Positions 25,605-34,330 are shown, numbered from the stretch's first letter. The stretch: DNA of 35,298 nucleotides from 1-14-2-50-31-20 sp964617555 (GCA_964617555.1 CAZTYP010000073.1:1-35298); one strand, 5' to 3'. A program made the numbers and translations. The notes: generated by a model from the sequence alone, not told the origin.

Positions 25605-25619
25605 CCTTATTTAATAAGG
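25605..25619. promoter_or_regulatory. operator-like palindrome upstream of pckA
   Basis: CCTTATT-T-AATAAGG, 7-bp arms with one central base, about 80 nt upstream of the pckA start. The compact symmetry suits a dimeric regulator site; no known motif is matched. Confidence 0.35.
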
Positions 25620-25772
25620 GCGGCTATATAAAAAACCTAAAAATAAAAGACAGCAAAAATTGGAAAAAGCACCGTAAAAATTAGGACTTCGTTTGTTGCA
25701 GAAGATAGAGCATTATATCGTAATATAGTAAAAAAATATCCCTCTCCAAAATAAAAATGATTATTTTTAGAC

Positions 25773-25791
25773 TAAAATGCATCGCATTTTA
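25773..25791. repeat. short inverted repeat
   Basis: TAAAATGC-ATC-GCATTTTA, perfect 8-bp arms around 3 nt, in the middle of the gene-free region. It could be an operator or a small hairpin; there is no T-run after it. Confidence 0.35.
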
Positions 25792-25890
25792 CGACAAATA
25801 AAAGTTATAAAAAAAAAAGATTTAACAAATCGGAATAATATCTTCAAACAAAAAAATCTTTCAAATTAACAAATTATAAAACTCTCAAAA

Positions 25891-25965
25891 AATATGGTGC
25901 GTGCCGGTGGGAATTTGATCGAAATGATCGGGTAAATAAAGTTTTTGTTTGGTTACCACCATATT
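25891..25965. repeat. 75-nt inverted-repeat element with tRNA-3'-like string
   Basis: Outer arms AATATGGTG (25891-25899) and CACCATATT (25957-25965) are perfect 9-bp complements. Inside are a GATC-5nt-GATC hairpin (25917-25929) and GGTAA / TTACC arms (25931-25935 and 25953-25957, the last base competing with the outer stem). Read on the minus strand, 25894-25917 resembles a tRNA T-arm 3' side, acceptor strand and CCA end. It may be a structured RNA, a relic att site, or chance; the strand is undecided. Confidence 0.35.
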
Positions 25966-26299
25966 AAAGTTTTATGTGATTACGTCTTTTTTTTGAAAGA
26001 TACGCTCTGTTTTATACGTCTTAAAACCATTTAAAGCTAATATCTTCCGAATGGCATTTAAAATTATAAACAATAATTTTTTTATTTGATTATTTTTATT
26101 TGGATAAATTAGAAAAAAATTCTTATCTTTTTAAGACAATAATATAAAACTTACAAAAAGAATATAAATTTAAAAGAAAAAGCGCATGGCAATAAGCTCA
26201 CAAAACATATTTTCCCCAGTAACAGCTTGGAAATATTTGTTTATAGGCTTAATGTAAAAATTACAGTATTTACTGTTTGATAGGTTGGTGTGCATTATT

Positions 26300-27523
26300 A
26301 TGGAAAACACAAAAGTTAATTCAACATTATTAAAAAATGTTAACAGAAAAAAAATTCTTTCGGTAATAGACAATGCCGAAACTATAAGCAGGGTAGAAGT
26401 AAAAAACCTGTTGGATAAAAACGGTAAAACCGTAACAAATATTACCAACAGTTTGATAGAAGACGGTTTGGTTACACCTGTGGGATATTCTTCTTTTACC
26501 GGAGGGAGAAGACGAGAACTTTTAACCATAAATGCTAATTACGGATATTTGGTTGGAGTTCATCTCGGCATACATTTTTTAAGAGCAATAATAACCGACT
26601 TTAAGTACAAGATATTAGGTGAAGAAAAAATCCCTATCTATGCAAACGAATCACAAATGAATCTTCTCGGTAAAATTCGTAAAGCAATAGACTTTCTTAT
26701 AAAAAACGCAGCGGCATCTTCCGAAAAACTCTTAGGCATCGGGTTTGCCGCAAACGGTTTATATAACGATAAAACGGGAGAATGGATTGTTTCGGCAAAT
26801 AATCCGAATTGGGCAAATGTTCCAATAAAAGAAATCTTGACCAAACGATATAATGTGCCTGTATATGTTGAGCAAAATACACGAGCTATTGCTTTAGCGG
26901 AAAGACACTTTGGCGTAGTTAAAAACTCCAACAATTTTATCTTTATCGGGCTTGGGGTTGGTATTGGTAGTGCAATCATAAACGAAAACGGTCGTTTGTA
27001 TAGAGGTGCAAATAACATTGCCGGAGAAATAGGGCATGTTGTTGTGCAAGCCGACGGGGACCTCTGTTCCTGTGGAAAACACGGATGTTTGGAAACGGTA
27101 GCTTCGGGTTGGGCAATGCTTAAAAAAGTTAAAGAAAGAATTATTGCCGGTGAAAAAAGTGAAATATTGGATTTATGTAACGGTGATTTGGAAGCTATGA
27201 ATATTGAAACTTTGCTAAAAGCTTTTAACAACAACGATAAACTGGTTACTGAAATTTTTGAAACCGCAATGGAATACTTGAGCATTAGTATTGCAAATAC
27301 AATAAACATGTTTAATCCGGATTTTGTTGTACTCGGAGAATATTTTGCCGAATTAAATAAAGATTATTTATCACGACTGATTAAAAAAACAAAGAGCCAC
27401 ATAATTCCGCTTTCGGCTAAGAATACAAAAATATTAATTTCATCATTAGGAAGTAAAGCAACTGTGCTTGGAGCCACAACATTGGTACGCGATTCTTATT
27501 TTTATATTGATACGCTCAATTAA
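26300..27523 (+). CDS. ROK-family transcriptional regulator
   Basis: 407 residues. The N-terminal winged helix-turn-helix (about 8-65: ILSVIDNAETISRVEVKNLL, then VTNITNSLIEDGLV) makes it a NagC/XylR/Mlc-type repressor rather than a kinase. The ROK domain has the zinc site H246, C256, C258 and C263 in CSCGKHGCLE, spaced as in E. coli Mlc. The catalytic Asp of ROK kinases (in NDAN) is replaced: the region reads VEQNTRA around residue 193, so sugar phosphorylation is unlikely. Relatives bind sugars or sugar phosphates as effectors. The ATG at 26300 is preferred over a TTG five codons upstream; both lack a strong ribosome-binding site. The TonB-dependent receptor gene starts 49 nt downstream and is the likely target. 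Confidence 0.9.
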   Translation: MENTKVNSTLLKNVNRKKILSVIDNAETISRVEVKNLLDKNGKTVTNITNSLIEDGLVTPVGYSSFTGGRRRELLTINANYGYLVGVHLGIHFLRAIITDFKYKILGEEKIPIYANESQMNLLGKIRKAIDFLIKNAAASSEKLLGIGFAANGLYNDKTGEWIVSANNPNWANVPIKEILTKRYNVPVYVEQNTRAIALAERHFGVVKNSNNFIFIGLGVGIGSAIINENGRLYRGANNIAGEIGHVVVQADGDLCSCGKHGCLETVASGWAMLKKVKERIIAGEKSEILDLCNGDLEAMNIETLLKAFNNNDKLVTEIFETAMEYLSISIANTINMFNPDFVVLGEYFAELNKDYLSRLIKKTKSHIIPLSAKNTKILISSLGSKATVLGATTLVRDSYFYIDTLN

Positions 27524-27572
27524 GGCTTAAGATTAATAAACATTTTATTTAATTATTTTAGCGAGAGAAAGA

Positions 27573-30500
27573 ATGAATTCAAAATTAAAATTTTTTATTA
27601 CCGTATTCTTTTTTGTTTTGGGAATTTTCCAAACAAACTTTGCTCAAACCGGCAAAATAAAAGGACGGGTTATTGATGCCAATAGCGGCGAGGGCCTTAT
27701 CGGTGCCAATGTAATGATTGTGGGTACTTCCATTGGAACCGCAGCCGATATAAACGGTAATTTTGTTTTGGCAAATTTGTCTCCCGGTAATTATACCCTT
27801 AAAATTACCTATGTAGGCTATAAAGATAAAACCGAGAAAGTTTCAGTAGTTAAAAACAGAGCCTCTATGGTAACTGCCAAAATGGATTGGATTGCCGTAA
27901 AGGGGAAAGAGGTTGTTGTTACGGCTCAAGCGAAAGGACAGTTATCTGCCATTAACGAACAGTTATCCGCCAACGAAATTAAAAATGTTGTTTCGAAAGA
28001 TAGAATCAGAGAACTTCCCGATAATAATGCCGCCGAATCCGTTGGGCGCCTTCCCGGTGTTTCACTCTTGCGTTCGGGAGGCGAAGGCAATAAAGTAGTT
28101 ATTCGAGGGCTACAACCCAAATACAGCAAAGTAATGGTCGATGGAATTTCTTTGCCGGCAACCAGTTCCAGCGACCGCAGCGTTTCGTTAAAATCCGTTT
28201 CTTCTTATTCGCTGGAGGGTATTGAAGTTATTAAATCTCCCACGGCCGATATGGATGGCGATCAAGTTGCCGGGTCGGTTAATTTTGTTATGAGAACGGC
28301 TCCAAAAGGTTTTCATTACGATGTTATTGCTCAGGGAGGTTATAACGGTTTAAGAGAAGATATTTCGGACTATATGTTTGTGGGAAGTGTAAGCAATAGA
28401 TTTTTTAACAATAAACTGGGTGTATTTGCACAAGTTACAACCGACCGGAAAAACTTGGGCAGTAATCAAATGACCGCCGGTTACAGAATGTTATCTTCCG
28501 ACACTGAAAAATTAAACCCATTAGGTATTACAAGTGTAAATTTAAGGAATATATTCAGTAACAGAAAAAGATACGGTGGAACTTTTACATTAGATTATTT
28601 GCTTCCGGATGGAAAAATTTATTTAAAAAACTTTTTAAGCAGCGGTGAGACCGAAACACAGACATATAGAGAGGGATTCGGGTCATCCCATTCTTTTTCA
28701 ACATCGGATGCTTTAAGTAACCAACTTATCTACGTAAACATATTGAATTACGAACAATATATTTCGATTTTTAAAATTAAAGCAAAAGTATCTCATTCCT
28801 ATTCGGAAAGTGAAACTCCAGGCAGCATAGGGCTTTCTTTTAACGGAAAAGACATGAATTCAATTGATTTTGATTCCAAACCCGAAGATGTTCCGAGCTT
28901 TTCCAAAAACGAATATGATAAAGCCATATGGACAGGTTTATCGGATAATGAATATTATACAAAGGGAAGACAAATTACCGCCTCTTTAGATTTTGAGACG
29001 GATTTTTCATTAACAAAGCAAGTAAACGGTAAAGTAAAGTTCGGCGGAAAGTTCCGTTACGACGAACGTTCTTACGACAGAAACGGTTACACCGGAAATC
29101 CTTCCGTTGCCAGTGGAGCTGATTATAAAAACGCTCTAATTGAAAAAATTCCAAGATTTAATGATTTGGCTTTAGGGACATCTACTTTCAAATACCCGTT
29201 GTTTTTCGATCATAATTTTTCTCACGGAAATTTTCTAAACGGAGATTATACTTTGGGTCCGGTTGTGGATATCGGCTTGATGCACGATATTTTGAATGTT
29301 ATGCGTGGCGTATATAATAAAAAACTGGAAGAAAATCCGAACTATTGGGGAACCGATACTTATTCCTACTTACAAAAAAGTTCCGTTATTTACGATTATT
29401 CCGGCATAGAAAGACTTGGAGCCGGATATGTTATGGCGGAAATAAACATAACAAAAAATATAAAATTTATTCCGGGTATAAGATATGAAGCTAAAAATAC
29501 AACTTACAGCGGTGTATTTGGAGAGAGCGGTCCGTTTCCCGAACTAAAATACGATCCCGTTGATACTACTTCTGTAAGGAACAACGATTTTTGGCTCCCG
29601 ATGATTCATTTAAGAATAAAACCCCTTGATTGGTTGCAAATTAGATTGGCTTATACGCAAACAATCGCGCGTCCTAATTTCAGATATATTCTTCCTAATA
29701 TGGATATTAATAACGGTTCTTCCCGTTTAAGCATGAATAATCCTAATCTCCGCCCCGAACAAGCCGAAAGTTTTGATGCCTATTTTTCGTTTAGTGAAAA
29801 TCATTTGGGACTCTTTACAATTGGGGGATTCTATAAAAACATAAAAGATAAAATCTTTTCGAGAGGACAACGGGTTCTTAAAAATCCGGAAGAATATAAT
29901 TTGGATTCAACCTATGTCGGTTATTATTATTCTACGCAAGAAAACAATAAAGACATTGCTTATGTAAAAGGATTGGAGCTTGATTGGCAAACAAATTTTT
30001 GGTATTTACCCGGAATTCTAAAAGGGTTGGTGCTTAATGTTAATTATACCAAAATCTTTTCGGAAACCGTATATCCTAGAGACAGAATTGAAACAATTCC
30101 CAATCCCGATTACAAACGTGGCTGCGGTTGCCCGAGAAGAATAACGGTTAATATTGATGAAAGTTACAAAGACCGTTTACAAAACCAACCGAGCGATATT
30201 GTTAATTTTGCAATCGGTTACGATTACAAAGGATTTAGCAGCCGTCTTTCAATGAATTATTCTACCGATATTTTTATTTCATCCAATTTCTGGCCGGAAC
30301 TAAGACGATTAACCGATGATTATCTTCGATGGGATTTGTCCGTAAAGCAAAATCTGCCATGGTATGGATTACAGGTTTATTTGAATTATAACAATATAAC
30401 GGGAACAATAGAAAAAGGTCATTTTTACGGAGGTAAACCTACAATCGCAAGCTATTACGGTAGTTCCATAAACCTTGGTATTAGATGGCAGAGTAACTAA
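27573..30500 (+). CDS. TonB-dependent receptor
   Basis: 975 residues, an outer-membrane receptor for energy-dependent uptake. A signal peptide (1-about 24, ending TNFAQ) leads to a carboxypeptidase-D regulatory-like domain (about 27-112: GKIKGRVIDANSGEGLIGAN, then LSPGNYTLKITYVGYKD). Next come a short EVVVTAQAK stretch, the plug (about 135-255: LPDNNAAESVGRLPGVSL, VVIRGLQPKYSKVMVDGI, DGDQVAGSVNFVM) and a 22-strand-type beta barrel to the C-terminus, including NNPNLRPEQAESFDAYFSF. The plug style resembles the family often found without SusD, and no SusD follows. An unusual GCGC motif (residues about 850-853) sits in a barrel loop. Ribosome-binding sequence GAGAGAAAG. Probably co-transcribed with the ROK regulator. 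Confidence 0.94.
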   Translation: MNSKLKFFITVFFFVLGIFQTNFAQTGKIKGRVIDANSGEGLIGANVMIVGTSIGTAADINGNFVLANLSPGNYTLKITYVGYKDKTEKVSVVKNRASMVTAKMDWIAVKGKEVVVTAQAKGQLSAINEQLSANEIKNVVSKDRIRELPDNNAAESVGRLPGVSLLRSGGEGNKVVIRGLQPKYSKVMVDGISLPATSSSDRSVSLKSVSSYSLEGIEVIKSPTADMDGDQVAGSVNFVMRTAPKGFHYDVIAQGGYNGLREDISDYMFVGSVSNRFFNNKLGVFAQVTTDRKNLGSNQMTAGYRMLSSDTEKLNPLGITSVNLRNIFSNRKRYGGTFTLDYLLPDGKIYLKNFLSSGETETQTYREGFGSSHSFSTSDALSNQLIYVNILNYEQYISIFKIKAKVSHSYSESETPGSIGLSFNGKDMNSIDFDSKPEDVPSFSKNEYDKAIWTGLSDNEYYTKGRQITASLDFETDFSLTKQVNGKVKFGGKFRYDERSYDRNGYTGNPSVASGADYKNALIEKIPRFNDLALGTSTFKYPLFFDHNFSHGNFLNGDYTLGPVVDIGLMHDILNVMRGVYNKKLEENPNYWGTDTYSYLQKSSVIYDYSGIERLGAGYVMAEINITKNIKFIPGIRYEAKNTTYSGVFGESGPFPELKYDPVDTTSVRNNDFWLPMIHLRIKPLDWLQIRLAYTQTIARPNFRYILPNMDINNGSSRLSMNNPNLRPEQAESFDAYFSFSENHLGLFTIGGFYKNIKDKIFSRGQRVLKNPEEYNLDSTYVGYYYSTQENNKDIAYVKGLELDWQTNFWYLPGILKGLVLNVNYTKIFSETVYPRDRIETIPNPDYKRGCGCPRRITVNIDESYKDRLQNQPSDIVNFAIGYDYKGFSSRLSMNYSTDIFISSNFWPELRRLTDDYLRWDLSVKQNLPWYGLQVYLNYNNITGTIEKGHFYGGKPTIASYYGSSINLGIRWQSN

Positions 30501-30565
30501 AAAAACGTTAAGTCAAAACGAAAACGTTTACATAATTGTATTTAACAATAAAAGGAGTTAGCAAA

Positions 30566-32296
30566 ATGAAAAAAAACAAACTATTTAATTTATCTCTTGT
30601 AATGTTCTTTATTACGGTTTTTTTGCCGAAAATTTCGTTTTCTCAAGAGATAATTGATGTACCAACGGAGTGGGAGGGAAGTCCTTACGGTGTAATAAAT
30701 AGATTTATTATGTCCGATACTACATCTAGTGGTGAAAGAGCGCATCCGAATTGTATTTATCGCTTAAAAAGAGGTGAATATTATGACATAGACCACGCGT
30801 TAAATGTTGATTTCAACTTTACCTTAATCGGAGAAAGTGCTCCCAAAGGAACAAGACCGGCAATGGTTTCCCGTGGTGTTGATGCTCAAGGAAAATATAT
30901 TTCCGGACTTATTAACATTATCGGTGATTCTACAAATGTAAAATTTGCAAACATTTTATTTAACGGTGTGCAAGACGATAATAAGATTGTTAACCAGGGC
31001 GGTTCGCTTTTTGGTGTTTTTGGCACACATCACAGATTTGAAATTGATAGTTGTGTTTTCAGCGGTTGGGGAGGAAATCTTTTTAACTCCAGAGATGCTG
31101 CCAGAATGACTTATATTATTACTAACAGCATTTTCAGAAACGGAGTTGATTTGGATAACCCTTGGAGCGGAAATATTTATTCTCAAACCACCACCACTAC
31201 TTACGACGATACAATCAAATTTGTTAACAATACATTTTTTAATAATTCTTCGTACCAATTATTATCGTGGCAATTTGTAGATTATATTGAATATGACCAT
31301 AATACAATGTTGGAGACAACCCTTAATGCACATTGGGCACCTTTTTTAACTAATGCAAAGTTTACAAATAATATCTTTTTTAATTATCAAGTTGTTGGCG
31401 AAACCACTTACGAAACCGAGCACGGATATTGGGATAAAGGAGGTTCCAACGGCAATCACAGAAGCAGTATTTGCAAACTTGATTTGGTTGATCCGCAAGT
31501 ATTGTTGGATCATGGTATGACAGAAGCGGATCGTAAGGTTGAATATTCAAATAATGTTTATTTCTGGACTCAAGAAGTTAAAAATTACTGGACTACACAT
31601 AAAGATTCAAGTACTGGTGTTGAATTGGATATTTTACCGATATTATGGATGAATGATTACACAAAAGCAATGTTCGACGATAATTCCGGTTATCCGTATT
31701 TTGTTGAGGAAAATAACATTGAAGCTGATCCCGGATTTAATGCTGATATAGTTAGTGCTCTTTGGAAAAAAGAATTACCTTTTGTAATTAATTACAGACG
31801 CCATGGTTATGGTGGAATGGTTGACCCGAAAGAACGTTTATATGCTCCGGACGGAGAATTTTGGGATATTGCATGGCCTTTGCCGGAATCATTGGTTTAT
31901 ACTAATGAGAATATAAAAAAACATGCCAAGGGTAATTTCCCCGCCGGTGATTTGAATTGGTATCCCGACAAAAAAGCGGAGTGGGAAGATTGGGTAAGCG
32001 GAATAAGCAGAGAAGAAACAATAAATCTTCCTTCCGAATATGAGTTGTCTCAAAATTATCCGAATCCGTTTAACCCGTCAACGGAAATTAATTTCTCGAT
32101 TCCTGTTAGTGCAAATACAACTCTTGCGGTTTATAATGTTTTGGGTCAAAAGGTTGCAACATTGGTTAACGAAAAACTTTCTGCCGGTTCATATAAGTAC
32201 CAGTTTGATGCAAGCAATTTATCCTCCGGTATTTATTTCTATAAACTACAATCGGATGACTATTCTCAAGTGCGAAAAATGATGTTGCTCAAATAA
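30566..32296 (+). CDS. secreted beta-helix-like protein with T9SS sorting domain
   Basis: 576 residues. Signal peptide (1-26, ending ISFSQ); a central region (about 80-275) with repeated short strands and Asn/Phe ladders (VKFANILFNGV, FEIDSCVFSGW, YIITNSIFRNG, IKFVNNTFFNN, AKFTNNIFFNY) typical of right-handed parallel beta-helices such as pectate-lyase-like folds; a distinct C-terminal part (about 285-475) containing FPAGDLNWYP; and a type IX secretion type A sorting domain (about 488-576: NYPNPFNPSTEI to RKMMLLK). It should cross the outer membrane through the type IX system and be displayed or released. No catalytic residues can be named, so lyase or glycan-binding function is open. Start ATG follows AAAGGAG; the frame extends ten codons upstream. 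It lies 65 nt after the receptor gene. Confidence 0.85.
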   Translation: MKKNKLFNLSLVMFFITVFLPKISFSQEIIDVPTEWEGSPYGVINRFIMSDTTSSGERAHPNCIYRLKRGEYYDIDHALNVDFNFTLIGESAPKGTRPAMVSRGVDAQGKYISGLINIIGDSTNVKFANILFNGVQDDNKIVNQGGSLFGVFGTHHRFEIDSCVFSGWGGNLFNSRDAARMTYIITNSIFRNGVDLDNPWSGNIYSQTTTTTYDDTIKFVNNTFFNNSSYQLLSWQFVDYIEYDHNTMLETTLNAHWAPFLTNAKFTNNIFFNYQVVGETTYETEHGYWDKGGSNGNHRSSICKLDLVDPQVLLDHGMTEADRKVEYSNNVYFWTQEVKNYWTTHKDSSTGVELDILPILWMNDYTKAMFDDNSGYPYFVEENNIEADPGFNADIVSALWKKELPFVINYRRHGYGGMVDPKERLYAPDGEFWDIAWPLPESLVYTNENIKKHAKGNFPAGDLNWYPDKKAEWEDWVSGISREETINLPSEYELSQNYPNPFNPSTEINFSIPVSANTTLAVYNVLGQKVATLVNEKLSAGSYKYQFDASNLSSGIYFYKLQSDDYSQVRKMMLLK

Positions 32297-32306
32297 TACA
32301 ATAAAT

Positions 32307-32339
32307 ATACGAATAACGGGATATTCCCGTTATTCGTAT
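32307..32339 (+). terminator. intrinsic terminator after beta-helix gene
   Basis: A perfect 14-bp stem ATACGAATAACGGG / CCCGTTATTCGTAT with a 5-nt loop, followed by TTGTTAGGTT. The stem is strong but the T-tract short. It separates the ROK-receptor-beta-helix unit from the GLUG gene. Confidence 0.8.
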
Positions 32340-32392
32340 TTGTTAGGTTCTCACAAACTGTTTTTTTTTAATAATTTATTTTGAGGTGTAAA

Positions 32393-34207
32393 ATGAAAAA
32401 GAAATTTTTAACGATTTTACTGGTTTTTGTAATGCTTACATTAAATTACGGGCAGACAAAGCCCAGCGGCAGCGGAACGGACGTTGACCCGTATTTGGTT
32501 GCAACTGTTGATAATATACTGTGGATTCAAGCAAATGATACGGAATGGGACAAACATTATAAACAAACTGCCGATATAACTCTTTCGAGTATATCACCAT
32601 GGGTTACTATCGGAAATAACACTACGGCATTTACAGGTACTTACGACGGTGACGGATATAAGTTGGATAGTTTAATTATTAATACAACCAACGGAAACAT
32701 GGGATTTTTTGGAATTATTGATGGTGCAACCATAACAAAGGTAAGTTTAACTAATGCTTCTATTACAGCCGGGGGCCATAGCGGAGCATTATTAGCCAGC
32801 AGTTCGGGAGCAACAATAACAAAGTCTTTTTCAACCGGAACGGTAGAATGTAACGGCGCGTACATTGGCGGTTTAATAGGAGAATTAACAAGCAGTGCCG
32901 TAAATACGGTAGATAGTTGTTATAGTGAATGTACGGTAACAAATAATGCCGATAATTCCCAAACATATTGTAATACGGGCGGTTTAATAGGTTTTTCAGA
33001 CAATAATAATCAAATAACAAATTGCCATGCAACGGGTAATGTATCTATGACAAATGCACCTACCGCAACCAGCGTTGGCGGTATGATCGGTGCGGCATAT
33101 ACGTCAACAATATCAAAATGTTACAGTACCGGTGATGTTGTTGGGGGTGCCAGCGGTAATTGGTCTCCGGCCGGAGGTTTTATCGGTTATAATTCTTACG
33201 GAACCATAAGCCAAAGCTACAGTACAGGTGATGTTCAAGGATATCAGAGAGTTGGTGGATTTGTAGGTTACAATAAAAATTCATCCGCCCAAATAAGTGA
33301 TTGTTACAGTTTCGGGAATGTTACCCGCAGAAGCGGTGGTTCTGCCACAAATCTAGGCGGCTTTGTTGGTTATAACAGATATGATGCTATTGTTGAAGAT
33401 TGTTACTCCATCGGTTCCGTAACAAGCGACGGCTCAACAAATAAAGGCTTTGTGGGGCAGCAAGAAGGTGTAATAACAGCGTGCTTCTTTGACAGTGATA
33501 CTTCAAATCAAAGTACTGATGTTGAAGCCGCGGCAAAAACAACTGCGGAAATGCAAACGCAAACCACATTTACCGATTCAAGTTGGGATTTTACTAATAC
33601 TTGGCAAATTATAGGAAGCAATTATCCGGATTTACAAACAAATACAAATTCCAATATTACCCCTGTGGAATTAACTTCGTTTACGGCTAAGAAAAAAAGC
33701 GGAGTTGTGTTATTAACTTGGTCAACTGCAACCGAAGTAAATAATTATGGTTTTGAAATTCAAAAATTAACCGACAAATGGAATACAATCGGTTTTGTTG
33801 AAGGAGCGGGAAACAGCAATTCACCGAAACAATATTCTTATTTGGATGCAGATTTAAATGGTACGGCAAGTTATCGTTTAAAACAAATTGATTTCGACGG
33901 AAGTTTTGAATATAGTAAAGTAATTACCGTAGCAAACGGTTTGGCAAAAACCAAATTATATCAAAATCATCCTAATCCGTTTAACCCGAGTACACAAATC
34001 AGCTTTACATTGGCAACGCCAAGCAATGTAAATTTGAGTGTATATAATATATTGGGAGAAAAAGTTGCAGAACTAATTAATGATAAAATTACTGCCGGAA
34101 ATCATGTTGTAAACTTCAATGCTTCCGATTTAACCAGTGGAATTTATATTTATAAAATTGAAACACCGGGTTATACCAAATCGTTCAAAATGATGTTGTT
34201 AAAATAA
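32393..34207 (+). CDS. secreted GLUG-repeat protein with T9SS sorting domain
   Basis: 604 residues. Signal peptide (1-about 21, ending LNYGQ). A first module (27-125) runs GSGTDVDPYLV to TYDGDGYKLDSLII. Seven GLUG-type motifs follow (GG-L/M/F-I/V-G near 159, 196, 229, 261, 288, 322 and KGFVG at 351), alternating with CYSTGDV-like strands. A fibronectin-like domain (about 425-512: PVELTSFTAKKKSGVVLLTW) and a type IX type A sorting domain (about 520-604, NHPNPFNPSTQISF) finish it. GLUG proteins are cell-surface or secreted proteins, often adhesins; some relatives occur beside peptidases. The ATG at 32393 follows TTGAGGTG; the frame opens four codons earlier. The next gene shares the first module. 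Confidence 0.9.
   Translation: MKKKFLTILLVFVMLTLNYGQTKPSGSGTDVDPYLVATVDNILWIQANDTEWDKHYKQTADITLSSISPWVTIGNNTTAFTGTYDGDGYKLDSLIINTTNGNMGFFGIIDGATITKVSLTNASITAGGHSGALLASSSGATITKSFSTGTVECNGAYIGGLIGELTSSAVNTVDSCYSECTVTNNADNSQTYCNTGGLIGFSDNNNQITNCHATGNVSMTNAPTATSVGGMIGAAYTSTISKCYSTGDVVGGASGNWSPAGGFIGYNSYGTISQSYSTGDVQGYQRVGGFVGYNKNSSAQISDCYSFGNVTRRSGGSATNLGGFVGYNRYDAIVEDCYSIGSVTSDGSTNKGFVGQQEGVITACFFDSDTSNQSTDVEAAAKTTAEMQTQTTFTDSSWDFTNTWQIIGSNYPDLQTNTNSNITPVELTSFTAKKKSGVVLLTWSTATEVNNYGFEIQKLTDKWNTIGFVEGAGNSNSPKQYSYLDADLNGTASYRLKQIDFDGSFEYSKVITVANGLAKTKLYQNHPNPFNPSTQISFTLATPSNVNLSVYNILGEKVAELINDKITAGNHVVNFNASDLTSGIYIYKIETPGYTKSFKMMLLK
32858..33457 (+). repeat. GLUG-motif repeat region
   Basis: About seven degenerate copies of a roughly 30-residue unit, each with GG-x-I/V-G followed some 15 residues later by a CYS-x-G-x-V strand. 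The repeats are diverged at DNA level and so are not an obvious slippage target. Confidence 0.75.
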
Positions 34208-34216
34208 AATTGTTTG

Positions 34217-34237
34217 TCGGATATATATTTTATCCGA
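34217..34237. repeat. small hairpin after GLUG gene
   Basis: TCGGATA / TATCCGA, 7-bp arms around a 7-nt loop, starting 10 nt after the stop codon. No T-run follows, so it is a weak terminator candidate or an mRNA 3' stabilising hairpin. Confidence 0.4.
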
Positions 34238-34252
34238 AGTAAATGTTGTTAA

Positions 34253-34330
34253 ATTAAGCTGTTTCGGAATATGTTGTTGTTAATAAACTTTTAGGGGAAA
34301 ATATCCCGAATATTCTTGAAACAGCTTAAT
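34253..34330. terminator. long imperfect inverted repeat, terminator-like
   Basis: Outer arms ATTAAGCTGTTTC (34253-34265) and GAAACAGCTTAAT (34318-34330) are a perfect 13-bp match. Inner arms AATAT (34268-34272) and ATATT (34310-34314) extend the stem after a small bulge, leaving a loop of 37 nt. It lies between the two GLUG-module genes and may act as terminator of the first, although no clear T-tract follows and the large loop is unusual. Confidence 0.5.

Larger units (their letters stand above)
25526..26299. other. 774-nt gene-free region between pckA and ROK gene
   Basis: A strongly AT-rich divergent intergenic region that must hold the pckA promoter (left side, minus strand) and the ROK gene promoter (right side, plus strand). 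It contains three inverted repeats listed separately, a short tRNA-3'-end-like string, and an 8-bp direct repeat TACGTCTT at 25981-25988 and 26015-26022. No reading frame looks real. I cannot place promoters reliably. Confidence 0.5.

Noticed and set aside
25894..25965. An intact tRNA gene in the pckA-ROK gap
   Set aside because: Only the CCA, acceptor and one T-stem strand can be seen; no matching 5' acceptor strand, D arm or anticodon arm exists.
26186..26257. A 23-codon frame (beginning MAISSQ) upstream of the ROK gene, as a possible leader peptide
   Set aside because: No ribosome-binding site, no attenuator hairpin after it and no unusual codon run; it is likely chance.
26638..27309. A 223-codon antisense frame within the ROK regulator gene
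   Set aside because: It is the mirror of a well-supported coding frame, has low-complexity composition and no start signal.
26300..27523. ROK gene as a sugar kinase
   Set aside because: A DNA-binding winged helix is present and the catalytic Asp position is substituted.
32858..33457. GLUG repeat region as a CRISPR-like or slippage-prone DNA repeat
   Set aside because: Repeat units are similar only at protein level, vary in length and are diverged in DNA.
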